64,000 nt of DNA, from contig CM075670.1 of NCBI GenBank assembly GCA_037962975.1, forward strand, positions 234,130,242-234,194,241. The letters are read 5' to 3'. Below, in pieces: positions 1 through 10,076 of the stretch. The notes under the pieces are model-generated. The model was not told where the DNA came from and did not search any database. It saw nothing but the letters and a program-made list of their open reading frames with translations. How positions within the stretch are numbered: position 1 is the stretch's first letter; the number at the start of each line of letters is the position of its first letter. A program made the position numbers and the translations under genes. Source of the DNA: Clitoria ternatea. Taxonomy: Eukaryota; Streptophyta; Magnoliopsida; Fabales; Fabaceae.

Positions 1-437
1 GCTTCGTGACTTACCCACCGAGTCACAGGGGAAATAACAAATTGCTCGTACACTGAGCCACCTTTCCACTGGGTCAGCCGAGGGAACTCCCCTAACGTTC
101 CAACATCGATGGCTATGATATACCATGGATGTAATGTAATGCAAATCAAGCATTTCTCACACTGTGCATCCTAAATGCCACTCATCAATCATCATTATTA
201 TAATCACCAACACCACCATACACACCTTAATGGATTTTATCATTATTGGTTTTAGCCATTGTTTTCAAGTTTCATATGTAGCATTTTCATCTTAACATAT
301 TTCACATATATTTCATATCATACATGCAAGTCAATACTTGCAATCAACCACAATGGCATTACAACATCACATAATAGTCATCAATATTACCACACATTCA
401 TTTAATGGGTTTTTATCTCATTATTCATTACCATTGT

Positions 438-440
<3 letters not shown>

Positions 441-474
<34 letters not shown>
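441..474. repeat. (AT)n microsatellite
   Basis: Seventeen uninterrupted AT dinucleotides. The small ORF running across it (338-568) is rich in Ile-Tyr repeats and is not a gene. Confidence 0.95.
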
Positions 475-477
<3 letters not shown>

Positions 478-939
478 TGTGGTATTCATAACATTTCATT
501 ATTATATTTCAAACCACACATACAAGTCACACTTATATCACTCACAATGGTACACAACAAATCATTAATGGTAACGATCATCCTTTACTCAAGGAAATGA
601 TCCATAATATCATTCATTATTACACATTACTGTTGTCATCTCTGATTCATCTATTTATAACAAAAACTACTTCATTAAATCATTTTCTCATTGGTTTCAT
701 AATCTCTATAGGGTGTATCTCATAACCCCATCATCAAGTTCTCTTTATCATTCTCTCATATCCCATTCTTAGTGGTAAACATATCGTAAATAATTCATCC
801 CCAAATGTATTAATTAATTCCAAGCTCCACCATATCGTACCATCACTATATACTCCATATACATCTCCTTAAATATTTCACAATGCAAAGGAAGGGGGTT
901 AAATATCAGCCAAGACAAGAGAATATCATAAAACCTCAC

Positions 940-1500
940 ACTGGGCAACTCGCTCAAGCGAGACCTATACTCTCTTGAGCGAGATTGAGGTAGGTCGCTT
1001 GAGCGCCCACAATTTCCCCTTGAGCAAAGAAGTTATTAAGCACCAGGCCCTATCTTGCTTAAGCGGGGCCACTCTCGTTCGAGCGAGATTCCTCCAGGAA
1101 CATTTACCTCACACACTCGCTTGAGCGAGGCTTCATTCACCCACATGCTTGCTCAGGCAAAAAGCGTCTAGTATCAAAATCCATACTCGCTCACTTGAGC
1201 GAAAATTATCCAGTACCTAATCCTAGGCTCGATCACTTGAGCGAGACCCAACATACCTCATCACTCACTTAAGTGAGGTTCATCCAGAATCATTTTGCCT
1301 CTCTCTCGCTCAAGCGCGGCCACGCCTGCTTGAGCGAGATTCGTCCAGTAGCTAACCATTCCATTTTTCACGCGTCTCGCTTGAGCGAGACTCCTTCTCG
1401 CCTGAGCGAGATTGGGCCAGAGGCCACCCACCTAATGTAGGGGACTCTCGCTTAAGCAAGAATCCATCTCGCTTGAGCGAGATCAGCATTACACGCCCAA
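940..1500. repeat. Array of CTCGCTTGAGCGAG-type palindromes
   Basis: About fifteen irregularly spaced copies, some degenerate, of the near-palindrome CTCGCTTGAGCGAG or its complement CTCGCTCAAGCGAG, separated by 15-40 bp of less conserved sequence. It lies inside the long LTR. The same motif occurs in degenerate form at about 43780-43860 inside another long LTR, which supports common ancestry of the two LTRs. Function unknown. Confidence 0.85.
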
Positions 1501-1807
1501 TTTCAAGTTTTTCATTCCACATCACATACCACAATCCATCATATGTAAAATTGGACTAAGTTATCATCCTACCTATATTAAACCATGGAATTAAGCTTGA
1601 TTCAACAAGCCATACCTCTTAATTTCTCATTTTAATTTATCAACTACATGAGTGGGATTTCTAAACTATTTCTCATCGTAACCACACATATCTCTTAGCA
1701 TAACCTTCACAACATATTTCCACACTTTAGGAATTTCATCCATCAATAATTCTGTGTCATCAATTTATTCATGTCCACAAAGGGGACAACCCAACACTTA
1801 TAGTCAT

Positions 1808-1810
<3 letters not shown>

Positions 1811-1844
<34 letters not shown>
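1811..1844. repeat. (AT)n microsatellite
   Basis: Seventeen AT dinucleotides, inside the same long LTR as the copy at 441-474. Confidence 0.95.
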
Positions 1845-1846
<2 letters not shown>

Positions 1847-3628
1847 TCTCATAACATTCAACATAAGCCAAGCAATCATTCATTACATCATCAATACAAA
1901 TATTCAACACAACTATGGCAAGGCATTGCATGAGTTCAAACATATACATAATTAATAACTATTCACTCATGAGATTTGAAATGTAAACTCCTCTCCTACC
2001 TCAAGAGAAGAACTATAATCCAAACGCTTCAATTGCCTCAATTATTCTGTGTCATCGTCCGGAATACGATCCTATCAACAAACACATATTTGTATATAGA
2101 ATTAATAAGCCGTCATAAGGCATCATTACATAAACTCATTATCAAGTCCTAGACTTGTCTAAACTCCAATTCATATGCTTATATTAGGCTTCGGGAATTC
2201 CTTTCCCAAAACCAAGGCTTTCTAAGTTTCAAAGGGCTAAACAAATCCAACAATAACAACACCATGGCCAATTCCCATAAGGCATCCAATATCTCATATG
2301 AATCACTCAACTACCATCACAATTTATTCAAACTCATTATAAGCCTCTTGGCTCCATTTAAGACCATCATTAATCAATAAACTCTTATGGTATTTATCAT
2401 GGCCTAAGACTTCATCAAGTCAAGTATCCATTATTAATGGTCATCCATCATTATTATTATCACTAATAACAACACTCAACATTAATCATTATTTACCCAT
2501 TCCCAAGATTAATTCCTTAAATCATCATACTTACTTATATGCATATTTCATCAACCTCATTAATCAATCACAATGATGCTAAAAATTTATTCCTCTCATA
2601 TACATTATTCTAAGGCATCCATAATCATCAAAATCATCAACTTGGCTAAAACCCCCAAATCATCAACACTTAAGGTTTTTCTCTAGATTTACCAATAACA
2701 ATCAACATCCATCATTTTCCAAGAATCCTCATAAATTCAATAACCTTATTCTCATATATTCACAAGACCATAATCAAAATCATTCCTTAAACATTCAAGC
2801 CTAGGGTTTCCACATTTTCATTAACATCCATAACCTCTAACACCACTATTTCAAACTTAAGCAAATCACAAAACCACAAATGGAGGAGAAAGGGTTCAAA
2901 GTTTTACCTCACCATCCAAGCTAAAGCCAAAACGAGAATAGGGAGGAGGAAGAAAGGAGACCACCAAATATTTTCCCCATTAGGCCATACAAGCCTCATG
3001 AATCCATGCATTGTTTTTAATTTTGGTAAGAATAGAAGGGAGAAGGGTGGTGGACGGTTTGCCATGAAGGAGTAAAGGAGAATAAGAAAAGTTAAGGTAG
3101 ATGGGAGAAGAAGAAGGGTCCATGGTGATAGAGAGAAAGAGAGAAGGATTTTAGTGTAAATTGGGTATTACCCAATGGGCAAATGAGTGCACTAAGTTGC
3201 TTTTACCAATGGTTAATAATTCCCCATTATCCAATGGGTAATGGGAGGTAAAGAGGGTGGAAAAACCCACACGGTTAAGTGAGGAGAGGGAAAAGAAATT
3301 TTCAATTTCTTTTAGTTCCATTTTGGCTTGTATTTTCCCCGTTTAATAACTTACGCTGTGTCTGAATAATCATTTCCTTAACCCCAAAGATTATTTTAAC
3401 TATACCACTATAACCACAATAATTTTCTAAGTATCCTAGACCCATCCAATGTTTAATTTATCCAAGTAGGTCTCACATCATCTGTTAAATCACCCGGTTC
3501 TAGTAAATCTCAATTTACCGATAATTCACCTCTAATGTCAAATTAATTCTCCCATAATTATTGGATCATAAATAATTAATTACCATTATTTAATAAATTA
3601 TTTTCTGTAAAATTTAGGGTGTTATACA

Positions 3629-4011
3629 TTGAGCTTGTACATTCCTGAAACAGCTACTACTGGCTCCCTCCTCCTGCCAGTGACCCTATCACCCAAGTCC
3701 TGGGTTTGCTCCCTTTCCTCGTATGTGGGGATTTTGGAATACTGAAGAGTAGTAGACTTGTCTCTCCCTGACGCCTCATGGGTCTCCTTAGCATGGGACA
3801 CCACCTTCTTCTCTACCTGCCCTCGCTCTCTCATCAGCTCTACCAACTCCTCCTTAAGCTGGCTGATGACTTCGTCGTGGGGATCGGGCGTTCCCCCGGG
3901 TATCATTCTTCGTTAGCTCCCCACGGGGGACTCAAAGGCTAGACGTCTGTTAACTTGGGCAGTGACATCCTCCACGTGCCCCTTTGGGAAATCCCTAGCA
4001 TTGCCTTCCAT
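3629..4011 (-). pseudogene. Tat gag, N-terminal piece
   Basis: The minus-strand ATG at 4011 opens with Met-Glu-Gly, like the gag start of element C (49983). A stop falls after about 33 codons (TAA near 3912). The frame then continues with PDPHDEVISQLKEELVELMRE, the counterpart of PDPRDELISQLQRELAELRRE in C, and a short coiled, charged segment. Homology ends at the 'YKL' segment at 3629, where the neighbouring LTR interrupts it. This is the non-globular N-terminal part of the capsid protein; no zinc knuckle remains. Confidence 0.7.
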
Positions 4012-4054
4012 GGTAGACTACGAAACTTCTGCTAAAAGTGGGAATAACTCTAAC

Positions 4055-4073
4055 AGGTCCCACTGGGCATGCT
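4055..4073 (-). other. Primer-binding site of the Tat fragment
   Basis: Directly after the LTR end on the minus strand comes TTAGCATGCCCAGTGGGAC. Element C has TTGGCACGCCCAGTGGGAC at the same place. The two differences are both G/C to A/T transitions, so this copy looks decayed. The priming tRNA was not identified. Confidence 0.65.
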
Positions 4074-4075
4074 AA

Positions 4076-4694
4076 TGAACTGGTCTGAACCGGGGTCAAC
4101 AATCCGGTGTAGGCCCAGCCACAAGAGTCAACTGTTTGGAGTGATTGTACATCGGTACAATGGGTATCCGGTATTATATCCTCTATCTCAGTAGGAGAAT
4201 AAAGGTCTTGAAGTCTTGGAGATCCTTCACACCGGGCTTTCGCATTAATGACGGGCGAAAGGTGGTGTCACCTGTGAAGATTCTCTGATGCTCAAGTCAG
4301 TAACCAACAATGGATATCAAGGTTTCTCAAGCATAAGTTGTGAATGAATCTAACGTACCAGAGTAGTGAAATAGTTAGTATTTATATACGTATATGGAGA
4401 ATGAAGAGTCTCTAGGGTTAGGGGACCAATAGTATTCTATGTAGTGTATGATTCTGACACACGACGCGGGTGGCTCCACGTCTCTTGCGAACGTTCCCCC
4501 GTACCTGTACCCTATAATTTTTGTCGGGTGACATGAAAATTTTCTAGTGTGTGAGGCGCTGACCTGGACATACCGGTATAGAAGGATGTCTGATACGGAT
4601 TTACAGTCTGGAGGATTACCTGCGACACTGATAGTGGGTATGAGGGTGGATGAAATTACCCTCATATCCTTACATTGGTATCGAGACCGGATCA
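4076..4694 (-). repeat. Tat LTR (5' LTR of the minus-strand fragment)
   Basis: On the minus strand it runs from TGATCCGGTCTCGATACC at 4694 to GACCCCGGTTCAGACCAGTTCA at 4076, i.e. TG...CA ends, 619 bp. It shares with the LTRs at 5517, 26798 and 49175 the terminal sequences and the internal block CAGGTGACACCACCTTTC followed by GTGTGAAGGATCTCC (here at 4215-4296). The rest is strongly diverged from those LTRs, so it is an older or different subfamily. Confidence 0.8.
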
Positions 4695-5516
4695 ATAGTA
4701 TTTTTTTTTAATATGTGAGGTAAACGAGTATAATATATCGCTTGTATGTTGTCTCTCTTTATTTTATTTTTTAGCTTCTTTTATTTATGAAACTTTTTTG
4801 TTTTCTACAACTAATTCCTTGAGAAAACTTGAATAGATGCCTAAAGAGCCATTTTTATAAAAAGAATTTGTTATAGTTTTAATATTACACTACGTAACTC
4901 GCTTTCTGGTATGAATCTGTGTTACCTTCATTTATGAATATTTTCAATTTTTTAAATTAATTAAAAATTATGAAAAATGTATAATATCTTATTATATTAA
5001 TATTACATACTCCTTACGTCTTATATCTATTATTGCTTTGGCCTTTTTTTATCCTAAAACTAGTCGTTTTAAAAGTTCAAAGTGTAATTAATTTATTTTT
5101 TAAAATTATTTCTTCATATAATTAATATATCTTTCTTATCAACTCTCATTTTGACCAATGAATGAGACTTGGGAAGTTATGACATTATTTATTACTAAAA
5201 AATCATAGAATTAAAATGAATGTATTTTAGTTTATATTTGCTCAAATAACCACACATTTAATGATAATATGTGTGAAAAAACCTAAACAACAAATCAAAA
5301 AGTATATGCTTATGCATTAACATAATTATAAAACAAATCTTATATCTCAACTCAAATTAATTATTGAAAATTCATTATCTCTGTTGAGGGTTCGATCATT
5401 ACCTTAAATATAGATCAATTTTAAAACTCCGAGTTAGTTATCTTACCTAATAATATACCTACAAATCAATGATAAGATTAGTCACTATAATATTGATGGT
5501 GGATACCATTAACTAT
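4695..5516. other. AT-rich spacer with no recognisable gene
   Basis: No ORF with protein-like character and no repeat shared with the rest of the window. It is the left flank of the solo LTR at 5517 and ends in ACTAT (5512-5516), the target-site duplication of that LTR. It is probably old genomic or decayed element sequence that pre-dates the Tat insertion. Confidence 0.6.
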
Positions 5517-6315
5517 TGATCCGGTCTGGATACCGGCCCCTATGCTAAGACATCATCTTGGCTATTCTGGAAGGTCAACCGGTATCACAGGTCAATATCT
5601 GTACTATAAATACACCATGTTAGGAGTTCATCCTTCACCGGTCTTCTGAGGTTGCACCTGAGACACCGGATACTTGATCCATTCTCATTCTTCCATCATG
5701 TATAACCGTTTGCCTCAGTGCACGATAAGATAAGAGTCACCACTTATCAAGATAGATACCCTGCACAGCGGAATATGTCTATATCATTCACTAAAAGGTG
5801 CAAAGTATAATTACAGGGGTAATATACAGAAAAGGTGGATTATCCTCATTTCTATGTCAGAATCGTACACTGACCATTGACCTACCCTCTGTCGCACACT
5901 GAGCATCGAACTACTCTAATTGATACGCTACACACGGCATCAGAGCCTCTGGGCCCACTTACACCCAACGATTCATTTTCCACGATCAACTATAAATAGC
6001 ATATTCTCCACCACATGCAAGGTTACGTTGTTCTTACTCTCACTATACTATTACATCGCTTAAGTATTCCTTGAGTTATCATCTACTCTACTAACTTGTG
6101 CGTCAGAGAATCCTCACAGGTGACACCACCTTTCGCCCCCTATCAATGCGAAGCTCTGGTGTGAAGGATCTCCAGGACAATAAGACCGGTCTCTCCCACT
6201 GAGAGGTCAGATTATAATATCGGATACCCACTGTACTAGTATACTAATATCCAAATCACCAACTTTTATGGTTGGTTCCTATACCAGATCATAGACCCCG
6301 GTTTAGACCAGTTCA
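5517..6315 (+). repeat. Solo-like Tat LTR with intact target-site duplication
   Basis: Runs from TGATCCGGTCTGGATACCGG to GACCCCGGTTTAGACCAGTTCA, TG...CA, 799 bp. ACTAT flanks both sides (5512-5516 and 6316-6320). A TATA box, CTATAAATAG, lies at 5990-5999. It is nearly the same sequence as the 3' LTR at 26798-27600. It is not followed by a primer site and gag start but by 498 bp of genomic flank that also follows the 3' LTR at 27601. So it has the structure of a solo LTR (allele or duplicate of the same insertion) joined to a headless element. Confidence 0.85.
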
Positions 6316-6813
6316 ACTATAATATTCTAAAAACTAATGATAGAAAAATATATATATTTTTATATAAAAAATCACACATATAGTTTAATATAAAAGTAGA
6401 ACTTTTAAAATAAATAGGTTTCAGCTAAACGGAACTAAAATATTAATACCTAAGCATTTATCTATTACAATATACAAATATGGTTATCATCTCAAATTTG
6501 AAATTTTGTCTTAAAGTCTTAATGGAAAACTGACGCAATTCCATTAATATCATCTTAAATTAATTGATTTGGACTTTAAGATTTCCTATATTGAAATTAG
6601 CTTATCCCTAATCTAATCCCAAATTTATTCTATCTTTACATGTCACCATATTTAAGGTTAGCTGGTCCATCACAGACCCAAGTCGAATGAATTCAAAATT
6701 CAAATTACTAAACACTAAATATGCATAAATGAATGATCATGAAACAAAATTTATATATGAAATATTAGCTAAACAACGTTATAAATTTCTTAACGAAGAA
6801 AAACTAAACCGGG
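6316..6813. repeat. First copy of the duplicated insertion-site flank
   Basis: This 498-bp AT-rich segment, starting with the duplicated ACTAT, is repeated at 27601-28126 after the 3' LTR with only scattered differences and a longer AT microsatellite in the second copy. Identity ends at a GGG (6811-6813 and 28124-28126). After it this copy continues into Tat gag and the other copy into unrelated flank. It contains a short open stretch (from 6729) with no recognised homology that becomes fused in frame to gag. Confidence 0.85.
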
Positions 6814-7340
6814 ATGAAACTCTTAAAGAGTTTTTGAGAAGGTTTTATAAGGAGGCAGTTTTGGTGCCTAACCTCATGGAGGCCATTCAACTTCATATTG
6901 TTGTTGGAGCTTTACAACCTGGATCAGCCTTTGCCTTGTCTCTGGCAAAGAGTCCTCCGACAATGTTTGAAGAGTTCTGCAGGAAAGCTCTGAAGTATAT
7001 GGGCATAGAGATACATTTGGAGGCAACAGCAGCTAGATTAAAGCCCTCAGTGCCTTTACATCAACCGTAGAGAGATAAGGAGAGGATGAGGCCAGAGAAG
7101 CATGCCCAGAGAGACAATTTCATAAGCACCCGACCTCAGCAGCGGGACAGGCATGTAGCCTCTTTCAGCAACTATGCCCCATTGAACTCCAGGCATTCTC
7201 AAATTTTGAGGGAAGTTGGCTGGCCCACGCTTAGTGTTTATGGGATAAGGAAGCCTCCTCCAATGAAAAGACCTGGTAACTCTCAAAAATATTATGCTTT
7301 CTACAAACAGGTCGGCCATACCACAGATTAATGTAAGGCG
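6814..7340 (+). pseudogene. Tat element A gag, C-terminal two thirds
   Basis: Begins in mid-gene at DETLKEFLRRFYKEA, matching NETLKDFLKRFYKEA in element C, followed by the conserved LQPGSAFALSLAKSPP segment (capsid, Retrotrans_gag-like). A stop (TAG near 7068) and later TAA (7329-7331) break it. The zinc-knuckle region is degraded: the first Cys and the His of the Cys-x2-His pattern are Tyr here, and a stop precedes the last Cys. The protein would coat element RNA in virus-like particles, but this copy cannot. An ORF calling its start at 6729 begins in the fused flank, not in true gag. Confidence 0.8.
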
Positions 7341-8447
7341 TTGAAGACCGTGGTAAAGACCCTCATCAGGGAGGGAAAGTTGAAGCAATACTTATTTAAG
7401 GAGAAGTTCTTAGATGAACCAGACCAGATGGAGAAGAAAGGAAGAGATCATGATGATAAGGGTGACAACAGTCATAATCCGGTTAGGAGATTCATAGCCG
7501 CTGAGAAACAAAAGGGAGTTGTAGTCAGTGAAGGCGCTCAACAGGATGGTATGCCCCAGCAGCAAAGGCAAGACCGACGCAAGGTAATTGATATGATCGC
7601 TGGAGGATTTGCAAGAGGGGGAGCGTCAATTACGGCTCGTAAGAATCACCATCGAATGATTTTATCTGTACAAGGAAAACCCAAAGATAACCGCCCTTTC
7701 AGGGATGGCATGACAGCACCAGTGGTCTCCTTTATAGACGATGATTTTGGCCCAACCATCCCAGGAGGCGATGACGCAGTGGTCATTATTGCTGTGATAG
7801 CTAACAAGGATGTAAAGAGAATCCTCGTTGACCAGGGAAGTTCTTGTAACGTTATCTTTTACAATTGATTTAAAAGAATGGGTTTTACTGATGTAGATTT
7901 ACAGCCTTATACACAGGAACTCACAGCCTTCAATGGAGTAAAGCAGCCCACCAAGGGGTATCTTGATACCCTTGTATCTTTCAAAGGTGAACCTAGAGCA
8001 AGAATGGTGAAGTTCAGAATTTTGGTGACTGATGTAGAATCGCCTTACAATGGTATCATAGGCCGTCCAACTCTGAATGCAATGGAAGCAATTGTGTCTA
8101 CCCCGTACCTTCTTATCAAGTTTATTGATAAGGACAATGGTGTGTCTTCCCTCCGAGGTGATCAAGAGATGACCAGGTACTACTATAACTTGAGCCTGAA
8201 TATGGTGAAGCTAGAGGCGTTTAACAAGAAGAGGAAGCTGAATGATGGAGGAACAGCGGCTAGGTCTGTCAGTTTGATCGATCTTGACCCTAGAGTGGAG
8301 TTGAAGATCGATCTACTCAACCCCTCAAAGCCCACGCCGGACGGAGGTTCCAGGGATGTCATCTTAGGAGATTCTTCAGAGAAGGTCATTCACATCAATG
8401 ACAAGCTGAAGTCGATCATGGAGCAGTGTCTGCTAGCATTTCTCTAG
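7341..8447 (+). pseudogene. Tat element A protease region
   Basis: Retroviral-type aspartic protease that would cut the gag-pol polyprotein. The active-site segment is ILVDQGSSCNVI (Asp-Gln-Gly in place of the usual Asp-Thr/Ser-Gly, also seen in copy C), and the C-terminal IIGRPTLNAME segment matches the family's G-R-x-x-L. A TGA at 7866-7868 interrupts the domain where copy C has TGC (Cys). The frame resumes at 7878 and ends in TAG at 8445-8447. It is preceded by the gag-protease linker. Confidence 0.8.
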
Positions 8448-9749
8448 GAATTCAAAGACCTTTTCGCATGGACTGCTGCAGACATGCCTGGGATGGACCC
8501 TAATTTTTGCTGCCATAAACTATCCGTCTATCCAAAGACGAGGCTGGTTGCCTAGAAGAAAAGAAGATTGGGACTAGAGAAGTAGAAGGCAGCTTGTGAA
8601 CAGACAGAGGAATTACTGAAGGCTAGATTTATTAGAGAGGTCCGTTATTCCTCTTGGCTTTCTAATGTGGTGATGGTTCAGAAAGCTAATGGCAAGTGGA
8701 GAATGTGTATCGATTATGTCGACCTCAATCGCTGCTCCCTAAAGGACCCATATCCTCTCCTAAAAATCGATCGTATAGTGGATGATTCATCTGGTTATCA
8801 ATACCTAAGTTTCATGGATGCATATTTGGGGTACAACCAGATTCTGATGTGGGAGGAGGATCAAGAAAAGACATCTTTCATCAATGACCATGGTGTTTTC
8901 TACTGCACCGTCATGCCTTTCAGTTTGAAGAATGTTGGGGCCACTTACCAGCGAATGATTAACAAGGTGTTCGAAGGTATGCACACTAAATTGGTGGAGG
9001 TGTACATTGATGATATGATAGCCAAGACCCCAGCTGGGGGTGATCACGTTGAAGACTTGCGCCAGGTATTCACACGTTTAAGGCAATATAACATGAGATT
9101 GAACCCGTTAAAGTGTACTTTTGTTGTTCCAGCTGGGAAGTTTTTGGGTTTTATGTTGACTCAGTATGGCATTGAGGCTAATCCAGGAAAATGCCAAGCA
9201 ATACTAGACATGCAGAGTCTGAAGAATTTGAGGGAGGTGCAATTGTTAAATGAAAAAGTGGCAGCTCTGGCTCGGTTCATGCCCAAGATGGCACATAGAT
9301 CCCTTCCCCTGTATAAGGTGTTAAAGAATTCCAAGAAGTTTGAATGGGGACAGGAGCAGGAGTAAGCTTTTCAGGAGCTTAAGGAGGTGTTATCAAGTCC
9401 TCCGATCTTGGTAAAGCCAGACCCTAGTGAATCCCTCATTTTATATTTAGCAATTTCAGATGAAGCTTTGCGAGTAGCGTTGGTCAAGGAAACCCCAGAG
9501 GGACAGAGGACAGTGTATTTCACTAGCAAGATGTTGCAAGGAGCAGAGGGCCGGTACCAGAAGATTAAGAAGGCCACTCTCGCAGTTATCTGGGCTTCAC
9601 GACGGTTGAGGCTGTATTTTCATGTACACCTAATATTGGTAAGAATGGATTTGCCACTCCAATCTATTTTAAGCAAGCCAGACCTCACGAGGAGAATGAT
9701 CAAATGGTCTATCGAACTTTCTGAATTTGAAATCTCCTATAAACCATGA
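8448..9749 (+). pseudogene. Tat element A reverse transcriptase and RNase H
   Basis: RT fingers and palm are visible: WRMCIDYVDLNRCSLKDPYP, then FMDAYLGYNQI, then the catalytic YIDD box (VEVYIDDMIAK). The thumb and RNase H follow, with LILYLAISDEALRVALVKE and a conserved ASRRLRLYFHVH segment (9387-9749). Several stops occur: TAG at 8552 and 8581 in the RT N-terminal part, TAG at about 9363 between RT and RNase H, and TGA at about 9747. In copy C these positions are mostly Gln or Arg codons, so many are single transitions. It would convert element RNA to DNA if intact. Confidence 0.85.
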
Positions 9750-10076
9750 GGAGACATTAAAGCCCAAGTCTTAGCTAATTTTTTTGTAGAGATGACAGGG
9801 GCAAATCCAGCCACACCTCGTGCTTACTGGACCATTTATGTGGATGGGTCATCAAATAGTAAAGGATGTGGAGCTGGTGTTGTTATGGAGAGTGATGATG
9901 GTGTGCACCTGGAAATCTCTCTTCAATTCAACTTTAAAACCTCTAACAACCAGGCTGAATATGAGGCATGTCTTGCGGGACTCTGAGCAATAATTGATAT
10001 CAGGGCAATAAATGTGACATTATGTAGCGATTCACAGCTGGTGATATCACAAATTCAAGGTGAATACCAAGTCTGT
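9750..10076 (+). pseudogene. Tat element A second (archaeal-type) RNase H, interrupted
   Basis: WTIYVDGSSNSKGCGAGVV followed by SNNQAEYEACLAGL is the characteristic start of the extra RNase H domain of Tat/Ogre elements (catalytic Asp in YVDGSS, Glu in AEYEA, Asp in the later CSDSQLV). A TGA follows LAGL at 9984-9986. At 10077 the coding sequence is broken by element B; it resumes at 20804 ('gagccccaactt...') exactly where copy C continues, confirming a clean insertion with TCTGT duplicated. Confidence 0.85.

Larger units (their letters stand above)
1..3628 (-). mobile_element. Partial long LTR, chromovirus-like (Ty3/gypsy), open at window edge
   Basis: Read on the minus strand this block starts at 3628 with TGTATAACACCCTAAA, the kind of terminus (TGTAACA-CCC) seen again in the two other long LTRs of this window (46861 and 47262). 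It contains no coding region. It is AT-rich, holds a dense array of TTGAGCGAG palindromes, two AT microsatellites, and a 'gactt...ccactgggtca' stretch near the left edge that also recurs in the solo LTR at 43619-46861. At 3628/3629 the sequence switches abruptly to Tat gag, so it looks inserted in that gag. The other end lies outside the window, so full element versus solo LTR cannot be decided. Family assignment is inference. Confidence 0.5.
3629..4694 (-). mobile_element. 5' fragment of a minus-strand Tat-type Ty3/gypsy element
   Basis: On the minus strand the order is LTR (4694 to 4076), primer site, leader and the start of gag, which stops abruptly at 3629 where the chromovirus-like LTR begins. 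The LTR ends, the primer site and the first gag residues match the Tat element C at 49175 onward. The right flank is ATAGT at 4695-4699; its partner cannot be found in the window. Confidence 0.75.
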
